From Profundicola sp048268105 (GTDB lineage: Bacteria > Bacteroidota > Bacteroidia > Flavobacteriales > Weeksellaceae): a DNA stretch of 64,000 bases. This document shows positions 17,329-26,485 of the stretch, piece after piece. The stretch's first letter is position 1, and each line of letters begins with the position of its first letter. The translations under genes were made by a program, and so were the position numbers. The stretch covers positions 62,001-126,000 of the forward strand of contig JBLWWH010000005.1 in NCBI GenBank assembly GCA_048268105.1. The letters run 5' to 3'. Below the pieces are notes generated by a model that did no database searches, was not told the origin of the DNA, and was given only the letters and a program-made list of their open reading frames with translations.

Positions 17329-18083
17329 TTAAGGAATTAACTCAACATTAATATCCAAAATATTCTCTCTGTAATATTTATCCAAGAATTCTTCGGTTAA
17401 ATACTTTGCCCCCTGAATATCTGAGGACTGGATATTATGGATGATTCCTTTAGTGATATAATCTCTCAACATTTCGCAGGAGGTCGGCAGATAACTAAAA
17501 TGCCAAGGCTCATATTTAAAGCCTTTCCTATCTTTGACATTCGTATAAACTTCATAAAAACCAAAACTTTCGGCATTTTTATTCATCCAAAGTTTAAAAT
17601 TATGGTATATGCCACCCTTGTTAAAATGTTTTTCGTTTAAGGGATTCTTAGTAATTCCTTGAGCTCCATCAATAATATCGAAGTCAGTTCCCCAATGATG
17701 CCTAGAAGTGCCTGGAATGGTACTATATGCAATGATTTTATCTATCGCTCTAGTTGGCTCAACTTCTGTTCGTTGGTGTATTTTATATACTTATTATCCC
17801 AAATCCTTTTCTGGTGATTATAATTTCTATAACTTGATACAACATAAGGAGAAAAACCTTCTTTTTTTGCTGCCGCTATAAGTTTTTGCAAACTTTCATG
17901 AACTTCTTTTCTAAGCTTATAATCTTTACCTTGCAATGTAGGATTAGCTTTTCCCATAAGTTCATCTACACTAAATGTCAAATTATCTTTAGCATTCCAT
18001 ATATTCGCCCAAGACATGGGTGCACTTAAGGCAACCCCAAGAAATAAACTTTTCTTAATAAAATCTCTTCTGCTATTAGACAT
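17329..18083 (-). pseudogene. VanY/M15-family D-alanyl-D-alanine carboxypeptidase, frameshifted
   Basis: Two adjoining minus-strand frames make up one M15 peptidase. The first (18083-17742) has a Tat-type signal, SRRDFIKKSLFLGVALS, then FSPYVVSSYRNYNHQKRIW. The second continues through VEPTRAIDKIIAYSTIPGTS to the stop at 17329 and carries the zinc motifs SRHHWGTDFD and EPWHFSY. The frame change (-1) must lie in about 17745-17790; the first frame runs to a stop at 17742. All catalytic residues survive, so this is either a very recent inactivation or a base-call error. An intact enzyme would trim peptidoglycan stem peptides in the periplasm. Its start overlaps the antiporter gene by eight bases. 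Confidence 0.82.
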
Positions 18084-19350
18084 CTCCTACTGTATTGAAG
18101 TTAACATTCGCTTTTTCACCTCCTTCACCATCGTCATTCCCTTTCTTATTGCCAGTTAAAACTAAGCCCGTCAACATAATAAACATACTTCCTAATATTA
18201 CGATTAACAAAACTTTTTCGTTAATGATTTTATTACTGAATTCGATAGGTAGATCCAAAAATAATAAAATGGTTATCAAACCACGCGGAGCAATAAAACC
18301 TATTGGAACTAAATTCTTAGGTTGTGTAACTCCTAAATATAAGAATCTCACCACTAATATTACGCCTAATATGGCCAAACCATAAATATAGGTTTCACCC
18401 GACAAGAACATGTCTACGGTAATGTTAAACCCAAAGAATAAGAAAAACCCTGTTCTAATCAAGAAAGTAGATTCTGCGGTAAGAATATGAAATTCATCTA
18501 GCCCCTCTTCGGCTTTAGCTGTATTGATATATTTACGCCAACGTATCGGTAATAAATTCCGAGAATTAGCCATGAATAAACCGAAAAAGAAAATAATTAT
18601 TAATGCCGATAAATGAAATTTCTTGGCTATTACATAGGCTAAAATCAATAAAGAAAGAATCAAAAAGAATTTAACTTTATGAGATATTTTTGCAATCAAC
18701 TCTATTAGAATATAAGTTACAATAAGAGAAATAATTATCACTAAAATAATCTCAAATATCAAGGATAAAAAGGATCCAGCGCTAACTAATTTTGGCACTT
18801 CCAGGGCTAATCCAGTTGTATCATTAACCAGATGTCCTTTTAAAAAATAGAATAAAACAATTCCTAAAATATCAGAGAAAGTGGATTCATAAACAACGAA
18901 TTCCTTATCTTTTGTAATCAAACCTGCAGCACTGGGTATAGCCACAGCGCTACTAATGATGGCCAATGGTGTGGCATCTAGCAAACTTTCTAAGAAAGGT
19001 ATTCCCATCCATTCGTGGAACATAAAGGCTAAGCCAAAGGCGGTGAGCAATAGCGTAATAAGTGCGGAGAGAAATCCCCGAATTATTAAACCCCGTTTTT
19101 TCTTATTAATTTCTAATTCCAAAGCCCCTTCTAGAACAATAAGAATTAATCCTATCGTTCCAAAAGTGGGAATGATTCTATCCAAATAAGGAATATGATA
19201 ATTTGTAGCATCCGCCAGCCAACGCAAACCAATACCAGTGGCTATTAATAAGATGACCGACGGGAACTGTGTTCTACGCGCAAAAGCATCAAATAAATAG
19301 GAAAATATAATTAGGACGGACATGCCGGCCATAATATAGGCTACATCCAT
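18076..19350 (-). CDS. Cation:proton antiporter, CPA1-like
   Basis: A 424-residue membrane protein with about 12 hydrophobic segments and the overall pattern of sodium/proton antiporters. TPLAIISSAVAIPSAAGL near residue 130 and YESTFSDILGIVLFYFL near residue 153 correspond to the ion-binding helices. In the canonical CPA1 motif the central pair is ND; here it is SD, which may change stoichiometry or specificity. A short hydrophilic, Gly-rich tail (KGNDDGEGGEKANVN) ends the protein. It lies four bases after pepT and overlaps the broken VanY gene, so the three form one operon. Confidence 0.83.
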   Translation of the reverse strand: MDVAYIMAGMSVLIIFSYLFDAFARRTQFPSVILLIATGIGLRWLADATNYHIPYLDRIIPTFGTIGLILIVLEGALELEINKKKRGLIIRGFLSALITLLLTAFGLAFMFHEWMGIPFLESLLDATPLAIISSAVAIPSAAGLITKDKEFVVYESTFSDILGIVLFYFLKGHLVNDTTGLALEVPKLVSAGSFLSLIFEIILVIIISLIVTYILIELIAKISHKVKFFLILSLLILAYVIAKKFHLSALIIIFFFGLFMANSRNLLPIRWRKYINTAKAEEGLDEFHILTAESTFLIRTGFFLFFGFNITVDMFLSGETYIYGLAILGVILVVRFLYLGVTQPKNLVPIGFIAPRGLITILLFLDLPIEFSNKIINEKVLLIVILGSMFIMLTGLVLTGNKKGNDDGEGGEKANVNFNTVGDV

Positions 19351-19354
19351 TTAT

Positions 19355-20599
19355 TTATTTTTTGTTCGTCGCTAATTCAGCAATTTTAACGATTACTTGC
19401 GTTGCTTTAGTCATTGATTCTAGCGTTACATACTCATATCTACTGTGGAAGTTTTGACCTCCAGCAAAAATGTTTGGACATGGTAAACCCTTATAGGATA
19501 GTTGCGCTCCATCTGTACCTCCTCTAATCGGCTTGATGTCTGGTTTAATGGCTAATGATTCCATAGCACGCTTAGCTAGATCTACAATATGCATTTTATC
19601 TTTAATCTGCTTATACATATTAAAGTATTGATCACTAATCTCAACAATTACTCTTTCTTCACCAAAAGTCTTGTTCATACTTTGAGCCAGTTCTAATAAG
19701 AAATTCTTTCTCTTCTCAAATTTCTCGTCGTCGTGATCTCTAATAATCATCTGCATCACAACTTCATCCACTCCACCAGAAATATCATGCTGGTGAAAGA
19801 AACCTTGTCTTCCATCGGTTTTCTCTGGAACTTCATCTTTAGGTAAAGCCTCTGCAAAATCTCGGGCAATATGCAAAGCATTCACCATTTTACCCTTAGC
19901 ATATCCAGGGTGTACCATTTTACCTTTAAAAGTAATTTTAGCCCCTGCCGCATTAAAGTTTTCGTACTCCAGCTCCCCTACTGAACTTCCATCCATCGTA
20001 TATGCCCATTCTGCACCAAACTTTTCGACATCAAATAAATGAGCTCCTTTTCCTACCTCTTCATCTGGAGTGAATCCAACTGCTATTCTAGTTCTTGGAA
20101 TTTCTGGATGTGCTTTTAAATACTCTACAGCAGTTACGATTTCAGCAATACCTGCCTTGTCATCTGCTCCCAATAAAGTTGTTCCATCTGTAGTAATTAC
20201 AGTTTCACCCTTATAGCTAGCTAATTCTGGTGAATCTTTAACCGAAAGAACAATATCCTTTTCAGCATTTAATACAATATCTCCACCGTCATAATTTTCG
20301 TGGATTTGTGGTTTAACATCCTTACCTGTGAAATCAGGAGATGTATCGAAGTGAGAAATAAAGCCTATTGTAGGTAATGTACCTTCTTGATTAGATGGCA
20401 AATATCCCATTACATAAGCATGCTCATCTATAGAAACATCTTCTAAGCCTATTTCCTCTAATTCTTTTTTTAAATAATTCGCTAAATCCCACTGTTGTGG
20501 GGTGCTTGGGATTTGTTCTACATCTGCTTTACTCTCTGTATATGTCTTTGCATAGTGTAAAAAACGATTTAATAACTTATCTTTCCACTCCTTTTCCAT
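19355..20599 (-). CDS. pepT: Peptidase T (tripeptide aminopeptidase)
   Basis: A 414-residue M20 zinc peptidase that removes N-terminal residues from tripeptides in the cytoplasm. Seen: the metal-ligand blocks ISHFDTSPDF (near residue 83), TTLLGADDKAGIAEI with the bridging aspartate, FTPDEEVGKGAHLFD with the catalytic glutamate, TMDGSSVGELEYENFNA, and RGGTDGAQLSYKGLPCPN near the C-terminus. Length and motifs are typical. It is the first gene of a pepT-antiporter-vanY run. Confidence 0.95.
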   Translation of the reverse strand: MEKEWKDKLLNRFLHYAKTYTESKADVEQIPSTPQQWDLANYLKKELEEIGLEDVSIDEHAYVMGYLPSNQEGTLPTIGFISHFDTSPDFTGKDVKPQIHENYDGGDIVLNAEKDIVLSVKDSPELASYKGETVITTDGTTLLGADDKAGIAEIVTAVEYLKAHPEIPRTRIAVGFTPDEEVGKGAHLFDVEKFGAEWAYTMDGSSVGELEYENFNAAGAKITFKGKMVHPGYAKGKMVNALHIARDFAEALPKDEVPEKTDGRQGFFHQHDISGGVDEVVMQMIIRDHDDEKFEKRKNFLLELAQSMNKTFGEERVIVEISDQYFNMYKQIKDKMHIVDLAKRAMESLAIKPDIKPIRGGTDGAQLSYKGLPCPNIFAGGQNFHSRYEYVTLESMTKATQVIVKIAELATNKK

Positions 20600-20667
20600 G
20601 ACGTTAATTTAATTTTTTTCAAAAGTAATAATATAAAAATTCTTTATCTTAGACAAGTATAAATTTA

Positions 20668-21522
20668 ATGATGATTTCTATAACCGAATGCCCAAGAGAT
20701 GCCATGCAAGGTATCAAAACTTTTATTCCTACAGAGCGAAAAATCAAATATATTCAGTCTCTAGTAGATGTAAATTTTAAAACATTAGACTGCGGTAGCT
20801 TTGTATCGCCAAAAGCTATTCCTCAAATGGCAGATACACAAGAAGTTATTTCCAATCTCGATTTAAGCAATAGTTCAACCAAGCTTTCCGTAGTTGTAGC
20901 CAATAAACGTGGTGCAGAGCTAGCCTGTGATGTTGAAAATGTGCATTATTTAGGATTTCCTTTTTCTGTTTCCGAAAAGTTTCAACAATATAATACCAAT
21001 GCAAGCAGAGAAGAAGGTATAGAGCGAGTTAAAAAGATTTTGAAAGTTATCGATGGCACAGACAAACAACCATTGATTTATATTTCTATGGGTTTTGGTA
21101 ATCCATATGGCGAGGAATGGTCGACAGCAATGGTTGAAAATTATGTTCAACAATTTATCGATATGGGGATAGAACACATCAAGCTTTCGGATACTATCGG
21201 TGCAGCCAAAGAAGAAGATATTGCCGCTCTTTTTAGCCATTTAATCCCAAAATATCCTGGTATTGAAATAGGTGCTCACTTTCATACGGAATACGATTCT
21301 TGGTTTGCAAAAGTGAATACAGCTTACGAAAATGGTTGTAGACAATTTGATGGAGCTATTCAAGGATATGGTGGCTGCCCCATGTCTAAAAGTGATATGA
21401 TAGGCAACATGCCAACAGAGAAATTGATTTCTTTTATAAATCAAAAAAACATTAAAACAGATATGGATTTATTGGCGTTTGAAACTGCATTTAATAAAGC
21501 CTTAACACTGTTTAATATTTAA
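20668..21522 (+). CDS. Hydroxymethylglutaryl-CoA lyase family protein
   Basis: A 284-residue TIM-barrel enzyme of the HMG-CoA lyase family, which cleaves HMG-CoA to acetoacetate and acetyl-CoA in leucine breakdown. Seen: TECPRDAMQG with the metal-binding aspartate, DCGSFVSPKAIPQMADT, IKLSDTIGAA, IGAHFHTEYDSW with the metal histidines, and YGGCPMSKSDMIGNMPTE, where the loop cysteine is in place. The loop after the cysteine differs from the classic GGCPYAxGAxGN form, as in other Bacteroidota versions. The start may be the second methionine. The gene is monocistronic, divergent from pepT. Confidence 0.86.
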   Translation: MMISITECPRDAMQGIKTFIPTERKIKYIQSLVDVNFKTLDCGSFVSPKAIPQMADTQEVISNLDLSNSSTKLSVVVANKRGAELACDVENVHYLGFPFSVSEKFQQYNTNASREEGIERVKKILKVIDGTDKQPLIYISMGFGNPYGEEWSTAMVENYVQQFIDMGIEHIKLSDTIGAAKEEDIAALFSHLIPKYPGIEIGAHFHTEYDSWFAKVNTAYENGCRQFDGAIQGYGGCPMSKSDMIGNMPTEKLISFINQKNIKTDMDLLAFETAFNKALTLFNI

Positions 21523-21576
21523 AGCATTGGTTTTCTCTCGTGCTAAGTTTACTTTTGCTAAACACATCCAAATTCT

Positions 21577-23418
21577 ATGAAATTATTTCTAATTAGCGGT
21601 CTGCTAGCAACCTCTATGTTTTGTTTAGGTCAAGACTCATTTATAGTTGTAAATGAAGACTCTATATCTTCAAGCGAGTTTAAATCCGCCTATCAGAATA
21701 ATATAGATATGGAAGGTATGGACAAGGCTATTGAGACTTATATTAATTTTAAATTACTACAACAAGAAGCGGAAAAAACACAAGTAGACACAACTGCAGC
21801 TTTTGCTAGAATTTATGCACAATCCATACAACCAGAACGTGAAAAATATTTATATAATGAAGGGGTAAAAAACCAGTTGATTGACGAAATTTGGGAGCAT
21901 CTGCAAACTGATCGAAAAGTAGAAATTTTTGCTTTAGGTGTAGCCAACCCATTTGATGTGGAAGCCAAAAAAGAACGTTCCTTATTGGCCCAAGACTTAC
22001 ACCAACAAGTTTGCAAAAACCAACCACCAACGCAACGTGTTATCGAGTTGAGAAAAACTTTATCAGAAAATACAGTTTGGATAAGACCTATGAAGTCTTC
22101 GGCTGAGATAGAAAGAGTTATTTATAAAACCCCAGTCGGAGCTTGTTCTGATATTCAAAACTCAGAAAATGGATTTTTCTTTGTTAAGGTTTTAGAAGAA
22201 AGACCTTCCACGGGGATTATTGGTTTAGATTTTATTTTCAACCCAGATAAAACTCAACTTAAAGAAGCATTTGAAGCATTAGAAAATGATGCCAAATGGG
22301 AAGATGTTGTGACAAAATACCATGTTAGCAAGGCTAATTCAGGCTATGTCAACAAACCAAGATGGGATGTCGATATACCGGTAGAATTTTTAAATCAAAT
22401 TATAGAGTTAAAAGAAGGAGATGTTTCAAAGCCCTTCGAAGCCAAAGATGGTTTCTACATTATAAAGTTTTATAAGCAAGAAAAATTTGATGATAAAGAC
22501 GACTGGACTGACTATATAGTTAATAATATTGCGCAATCCAGCTACTCTATGGACTATGTTCAATTTGTTGAAAATCATGCGAATAATGTAGTTGAAATTT
22601 CAGAAGATCAATCTGCAATCAATGAACTGGTGAAAGCTCTTGACAAAAACTTTTTCTCCCATGAGAAAGAGATCGAATTTAAAGAAAATAAGAAGATTTG
22701 GTCTACTAATGAAATGAGTTTTACCCAACAAGATTTATTGAGAGAATTTAATTTATCTAAGCAATTCTTGGGTAAGAATACCCATTTCGATGAGTTTTTA
22801 GCTTATAGCCTACCTAAGTACAAAACTCAATTCAAGCTCAATAACTACATAACCTATTTAGAAAAATATGAATCTGATTTTGCAGACGCCTCAAATTTAT
22901 TGAAACAAGCCATCAAGGTAAATCATTTGATCGAATACGAAATTTATGATAAAGCCGTACATGATAGCGTTGGACTTCAGCAATATTTAAATGATCATAT
23001 GGAAGATTACACATGGCCTAAGCGTTATGCTTTAGAAATCTATAGATACAGAAACCCAGAAGATGCAAAGGTTTTAAAGAAGATGTTAAAGAGAAAAAAA
23101 TCTAGCGAAGAGATTTTGACATATTTTGAAGGTAAAAAAGATGAGAAAGGTGCTTTATCCGTAGTCTTAACGCGTGGTAATTTCGCCATGGATGGTGCCG
23201 ATACACCAAAGGACTTTAATCCTAAAAAGAAAATACAATCTTTGACTTATAGAAACGGATCATCGATTGTAAGGCTAATGTCTAAATTAGAAAGCCGCCC
23301 CAAGACTATTGAAGAAGCTTCTAGGCAATTAAAAGAAGCATATAAAGCACATTATTACGAAGAAACCTTGAAAAACTTGAAGGAGAACGCAACTATCAGT
23401 ATCCCTTCAACGTTATAG
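21577..23418 (+). CDS. Periplasmic parvulin-type peptidyl-prolyl isomerase
   Basis: A 613-residue protein with a signal peptide (cleavage near FCLGQ, residue 19), a SurA-like N-terminal helical part (DSISSSEFKSAYQNN, IETYINFKLLQQEAEK), and one or two parvulin-like domains at about residues 110-330 with KPRWDVDIPVEFLNQIIELK and VSKPFEAKDGFYIIKF. The C-terminal half (residues 350-613) has no recognised domain but is rich in charged helices. It is the first gene of a three-gene run of SurA-like proteins, 7 bases before the next. Likely role: folding or escort of outer-membrane proteins in the periplasm. Confidence 0.86.
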   Translation: MKLFLISGLLATSMFCLGQDSFIVVNEDSISSSEFKSAYQNNIDMEGMDKAIETYINFKLLQQEAEKTQVDTTAAFARIYAQSIQPEREKYLYNEGVKNQLIDEIWEHLQTDRKVEIFALGVANPFDVEAKKERSLLAQDLHQQVCKNQPPTQRVIELRKTLSENTVWIRPMKSSAEIERVIYKTPVGACSDIQNSENGFFFVKVLEERPSTGIIGLDFIFNPDKTQLKEAFEALENDAKWEDVVTKYHVSKANSGYVNKPRWDVDIPVEFLNQIIELKEGDVSKPFEAKDGFYIIKFYKQEKFDDKDDWTDYIVNNIAQSSYSMDYVQFVENHANNVVEISEDQSAINELVKALDKNFFSHEKEIEFKENKKIWSTNEMSFTQQDLLREFNLSKQFLGKNTHFDEFLAYSLPKYKTQFKLNNYITYLEKYESDFADASNLLKQAIKVNHLIEYEIYDKAVHDSVGLQQYLNDHMEDYTWPKRYALEIYRYRNPEDAKVLKKMLKRKKSSEEILTYFEGKKDEKGALSVVLTRGNFAMDGADTPKDFNPKKKIQSLTYRNGSSIVRLMSKLESRPKTIEEASRQLKEAYKAHYYEETLKNLKENATISIPSTL

Positions 23419-23425
23419 ATTTAGC

Positions 23426-24247
23426 ATGAAGAAATTAATTTTTATATTCATTTTATTATACACTTTATCCTGCCAGCAAGATAATCCCGAAAACTGGGTA
23501 GCTAAATACAATGATCATATTTTAACATCTACTGATATTCAAGCTGTAATACCCAAAGGCTTATCAGAGGATGATAGCCTACAATTTGTGAATCAGCATA
23601 TCGAGAAATGGGTTAAGGATCGAATTTTAATGTCTGAGGTAGATGATTTTTTAACGGAAGAAGAAATCAATCGTATCGAAGTGCAGGTAGCTTCTTATAA
23701 AGAGGACTTAACAGAAAGCATGATTGAGGATAAATTAATGCTCGGATTTTCTAACGAGGTTTCTGAAAAAGAATTGACATCTTATTACGAGCAATTTCCA
23801 GATACTTTTGTTTTAAAAGAAAATATTATTACCTATCGACTTTTAGAAGTTCCACAGGATTCTGCCAACAAATTCAAAAGATTATTACGCAATGGCGATT
23901 TAGAAGATCTAGCGTTGAGACTTAAAGCTAATAATTATTATTATGATTTTACAGAAAATAATTGGGTTGAATTAGATAAAATATTAGCTACCGATATCAT
24001 ACCGGAGAAAATAAAAAAACAAAACTTGATGGATGAAAATCAAATATTTACATCCTCAGATAACAACAAATCATTTATTATACAAATAGATCAAATAGGT
24101 AAAAAAGGAGATCCCGCACCTTACACCTTTATAAAACCCACCATCAAAAGTGTGGTACTTAACAAAAGAAAGTTAAATTTGCTGTCTGAAAAAAAGCACA
24201 ATTTGTACGAAAAAGCATTAGAAAACCATGAAATTAAGAAAAAATAA
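23426..24247 (+). CDS. SurA-N-like lipoprotein without an evident isomerase domain
   Basis: A 273-residue lipoprotein (MKKLIFIFILLYTLSC, lipidated cysteine at 16). The part after the signal, WVAKYNDHILTSTDIQAVIP then FVNQHIEKWVKDRILMSEVD, is the SurA-type chaperone N-domain arrangement. A parvulin domain is not convincingly present: the FVLKENIITYRLLEVPQDS region may be a remnant. It sits between two isomerase genes, 7 bases after the first and overlapping the third by 20 bases, so it is probably a membrane-anchored chaperone partner. This triplet order is typical of Bacteroidota. Confidence 0.82.
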   Translation: MKKLIFIFILLYTLSCQQDNPENWVAKYNDHILTSTDIQAVIPKGLSEDDSLQFVNQHIEKWVKDRILMSEVDDFLTEEEINRIEVQVASYKEDLTESMIEDKLMLGFSNEVSEKELTSYYEQFPDTFVLKENIITYRLLEVPQDSANKFKRLLRNGDLEDLALRLKANNYYYDFTENNWVELDKILATDIIPEKIKKQNLMDENQIFTSSDNNKSFIIQIDQIGKKGDPAPYTFIKPTIKSVVLNKRKLNLLSEKKHNLYEKALENHEIKKK

Positions 24248-25565
24248 TATTTTATATAGTCTATTAACCCTATTACCTATACTAGGTTATGCCCAAGAAA
24301 AGAAGATCGATGGTGTAGCTGCAGTTATTGGGAATGAAGTTGTTTTAGAGTCTGATATTCAACGAGATTATATGCTGGCTCAACAGCAAGGCGCAGAAGT
24401 TCCTGATCAATGTTCTTTTGTTAGTAATATTTTAGTTCAGAAAATGGTTTTAACACATGCGAAACAAGACACACTGGTGGCTGTTTCAACTGAAAGAACC
24501 AAAGCCAGAGCTGTTTCAATTCTAGAAGACTTCAAAAGTAGAGGTTCAGAAGAAGAAATTCTAGCAGTTTATGGCGTAAGGACTATGGCAGAACTTCAGA
24601 ATGAATTAGAAATTATCGTTAGGGAAAACCAGCTAATTCAAGCTAAGAGAGAATTGATTGAAGATAATACGGATGCCTCACCAGAGGACGTAAAAAACTT
24701 CTTTAATCAATACAAAGATGAGTTGCCGAAAATTAACGAAGAAGTGGAATTATCTCATATTGTGATGTATCCCGTAATCACACCAGAGCATAAACAGGAA
24801 ATCATAGATCAGTTAAACGGTATTAAAAAAGAAATTCAAGAAGGTGCAAGTTTTGGTACCAAAGCAATATTATATTCAGAAGATCCAGGTTCTAGCAACA
24901 ATGGAGGTTTATACCAAAATATAAGACGTGGTACTTTTGTTCCAGAATTCGATGCCGTGGCATTTAACCTAGAGGAAGGTGAGATTTCAGATCCGGTTGA
25001 ATCTAAATTCGGATTTCACTTAATCCAATTAGATAAAAGATTGGGACAAGCGATTGATGTTCGCCATATTTTAATAGTTCCTAAACCAACTGAAGAGGAA
25101 ATGCGCGTTGCTAATCATTTGATGGATTCAATTAAAACTCAAATTTCAGAAGGTAAGATGACCTTCAAAGAAGCTGCTTTAAAATATTCAGAAGATAAAT
25201 ATACACGCTATAACGGAGGTAAATTAACCAATCCACAAACAGGTGAAAACCGATTTGAGCGTAGCAAGCTTCCAATGAAACAAGTTTATGCCATTGCTGG
25301 TTTAGAAAGTGGAAAGATGGCAGATCCTTTTGAAACTGATTTTGAAAATAGAAAAGCATTAGAGTTATTAAAATTAGATTTAGTTGTTCCTGCTCACAAA
25401 ATTTCATTAGAAACCGACTATACACGAGTTCAAAATATGGCGGTTCAACAAAAACAGCAAGAAAAATTATTTGATTGGATAGATGATCAATTAGCCGATA
25501 CATTTATTAAAATTCACGACGATTATCAACATTGTGAATTCGAATTCAATTGGTTGAAAAAATAA
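24228..25565 (+). CDS. surA: SurA-like periplasmic chaperone/peptidyl-prolyl isomerase
   Basis: A 445-residue protein with signal peptide (cleavage near GYAQE, residue 22). The SurA N-domain follows (KIDGVAAVIGNEVVLESDIQ), then two parvulin domains: the first at about residues 170-275 (EVELSHIVMYPVI ... GGLYQNIRRGTFVPEFDAVA ... FGFHLIQLDKR) and the second at about 277-385 (DVRHILIVPKPTEEE onward). It would escort outer-membrane proteins to the BAM complex. The gene starts inside the lipoprotein gene (20-base overlap) and ends in a strong terminator. The symbol reflects domain order rather than proven orthology. Confidence 0.88.
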   Translation: MKLRKNNILYSLLTLLPILGYAQEKKIDGVAAVIGNEVVLESDIQRDYMLAQQQGAEVPDQCSFVSNILVQKMVLTHAKQDTLVAVSTERTKARAVSILEDFKSRGSEEEILAVYGVRTMAELQNELEIIVRENQLIQAKRELIEDNTDASPEDVKNFFNQYKDELPKINEEVELSHIVMYPVITPEHKQEIIDQLNGIKKEIQEGASFGTKAILYSEDPGSSNNGGLYQNIRRGTFVPEFDAVAFNLEEGEISDPVESKFGFHLIQLDKRLGQAIDVRHILIVPKPTEEEMRVANHLMDSIKTQISEGKMTFKEAALKYSEDKYTRYNGGKLTNPQTGENRFERSKLPMKQVYAIAGLESGKMADPFETDFENRKALELLKLDLVVPAHKISLETDYTRVQNMAVQQKQQEKLFDWIDDQLADTFIKIHDDYQHCEFEFNWLKK

Positions 25566-25588
25566 ATTCAATCTCAAGAAAACATTAG

Positions 25589-25622
25589 ATCCTAACATTA
25601 TTAAATGTTAGGATTTTTTTTA
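25589..25622. terminator. Strong terminator between surA-like and UbiA-like genes
   Basis: 11-bp perfect stem ATCCTAACATT (25589-25599) and AATGTTAGGAT (25604-25614), followed by eight T residues on the plus strand. It may also serve the converging gene on the minus strand. Confidence 0.85.
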
Positions 25623-25639
25623 TGCTTTAAATTTAGTCT

Positions 25640-26422
25640 CTAATTTAATATATGAAACAGAATAAAACTTAAAGCGCTTAAACCCTCTATCCAAAAAGAG
25701 GTGAAACATTTATTTCTAATTTTAGCAGAACTCAGTAGAAAAATTAAGGCCACCAATAAAGTAATCATAAATGGCAGCCGATGAAGATCAATTTTAAAAG
25801 AAAAATAATTTAAAAATAGGAATAAACTTAGAAATATAAAGGACACACCTAGTTTTATACTTCCTACTACACCGAATTGCTGTGGCAAGGTTTTAATTGC
25901 TTTTTCATCCTCTTCTAAATCTCTAATATCAAAAGGAATGGTGATAGCTACCACAAAAAACAACAAGCTTAAAATTAAATTTAGTAAATTAAAATTTAGA
26001 TTTTCTACATCATTAAAGACTGGTAAAACAGCTGTCATGGACCATACCAAAGCAATCGAAATCATCTTGACATGAGGTAGATTTCTTAGCGTTTTTTTAT
26101 TAAAGGCATAAGAATAATAAATGCTTATAAAAGCCAACACTGCCAAAACTAGAATCACTTGAAACTTAAGGTATAAAAACCCCAATACCAAGCTTATTAA
26201 ACCTGAAAATATCATAATCAGGAATCTCCATTTTTCTTTATCACTAACCCAATGAGATAAATTATAAGCAAAGAGTGTCGCAAAAAAAGCCAGGTAGATT
26301 AATATATCACATTCCCAAGCGTTGATTAGCTGTATATACTTACAAAACAGCGCAAAACATAAGGCCACCCATGCCTGAGAAGAAATAATTGCATGATAAA
26401 TATTAGGTAGCAATTTTCGCAA
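25640..26422 (-). CDS. UbiA-like prenyltransferase-fold membrane protein
   Basis: A 260-residue protein with about eight membrane segments. The second aspartate-rich motif of the UbiA superfamily is visible in IPFDIRDLEEDEKAIKTLPQ near residue 165. The first motif (usually NDxxDxxxD) is not: the corresponding place reads LFAYNLSHWVSDKEKW. The protein may bind a prenyl substrate differently or lack transferase activity. Substrate unknown. It stands alone, convergent with the surA-like operon and divergent from gcvP, which gives no clue to its job. A poorly characterised UbiA-related family is common in Bacteroidota. Confidence 0.75.
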   Translation of the reverse strand: MRKLLPNIYHAIISSQAWVALCFALFCKYIQLINAWECDILIYLAFFATLFAYNLSHWVSDKEKWRFLIMIFSGLISLVLGFLYLKFQVILVLAVLAFISIYYSYAFNKKTLRNLPHVKMISIALVWSMTAVLPVFNDVENLNFNLLNLILSLLFFVVAITIPFDIRDLEEDEKAIKTLPQQFGVVGSIKLGVSFIFLSLFLFLNYFSFKIDLHRLPFMITLLVALIFLLSSAKIRNKCFTSFWIEGLSALSFILFHILN

Positions 26423-26485
26423 TAGGTATTATTTGAGTGTAAAATTACGTAATTTTAGCTCTTCAACATTTAATAATTGCAATTA

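Noticed and set aside
23426..24247. Parvulin domain in the middle SurA-operon lipoprotein
   Set aside because: The region after residue 120 has only a vague resemblance and lacks the conserved histidine/glycine blocks seen in its neighbours.
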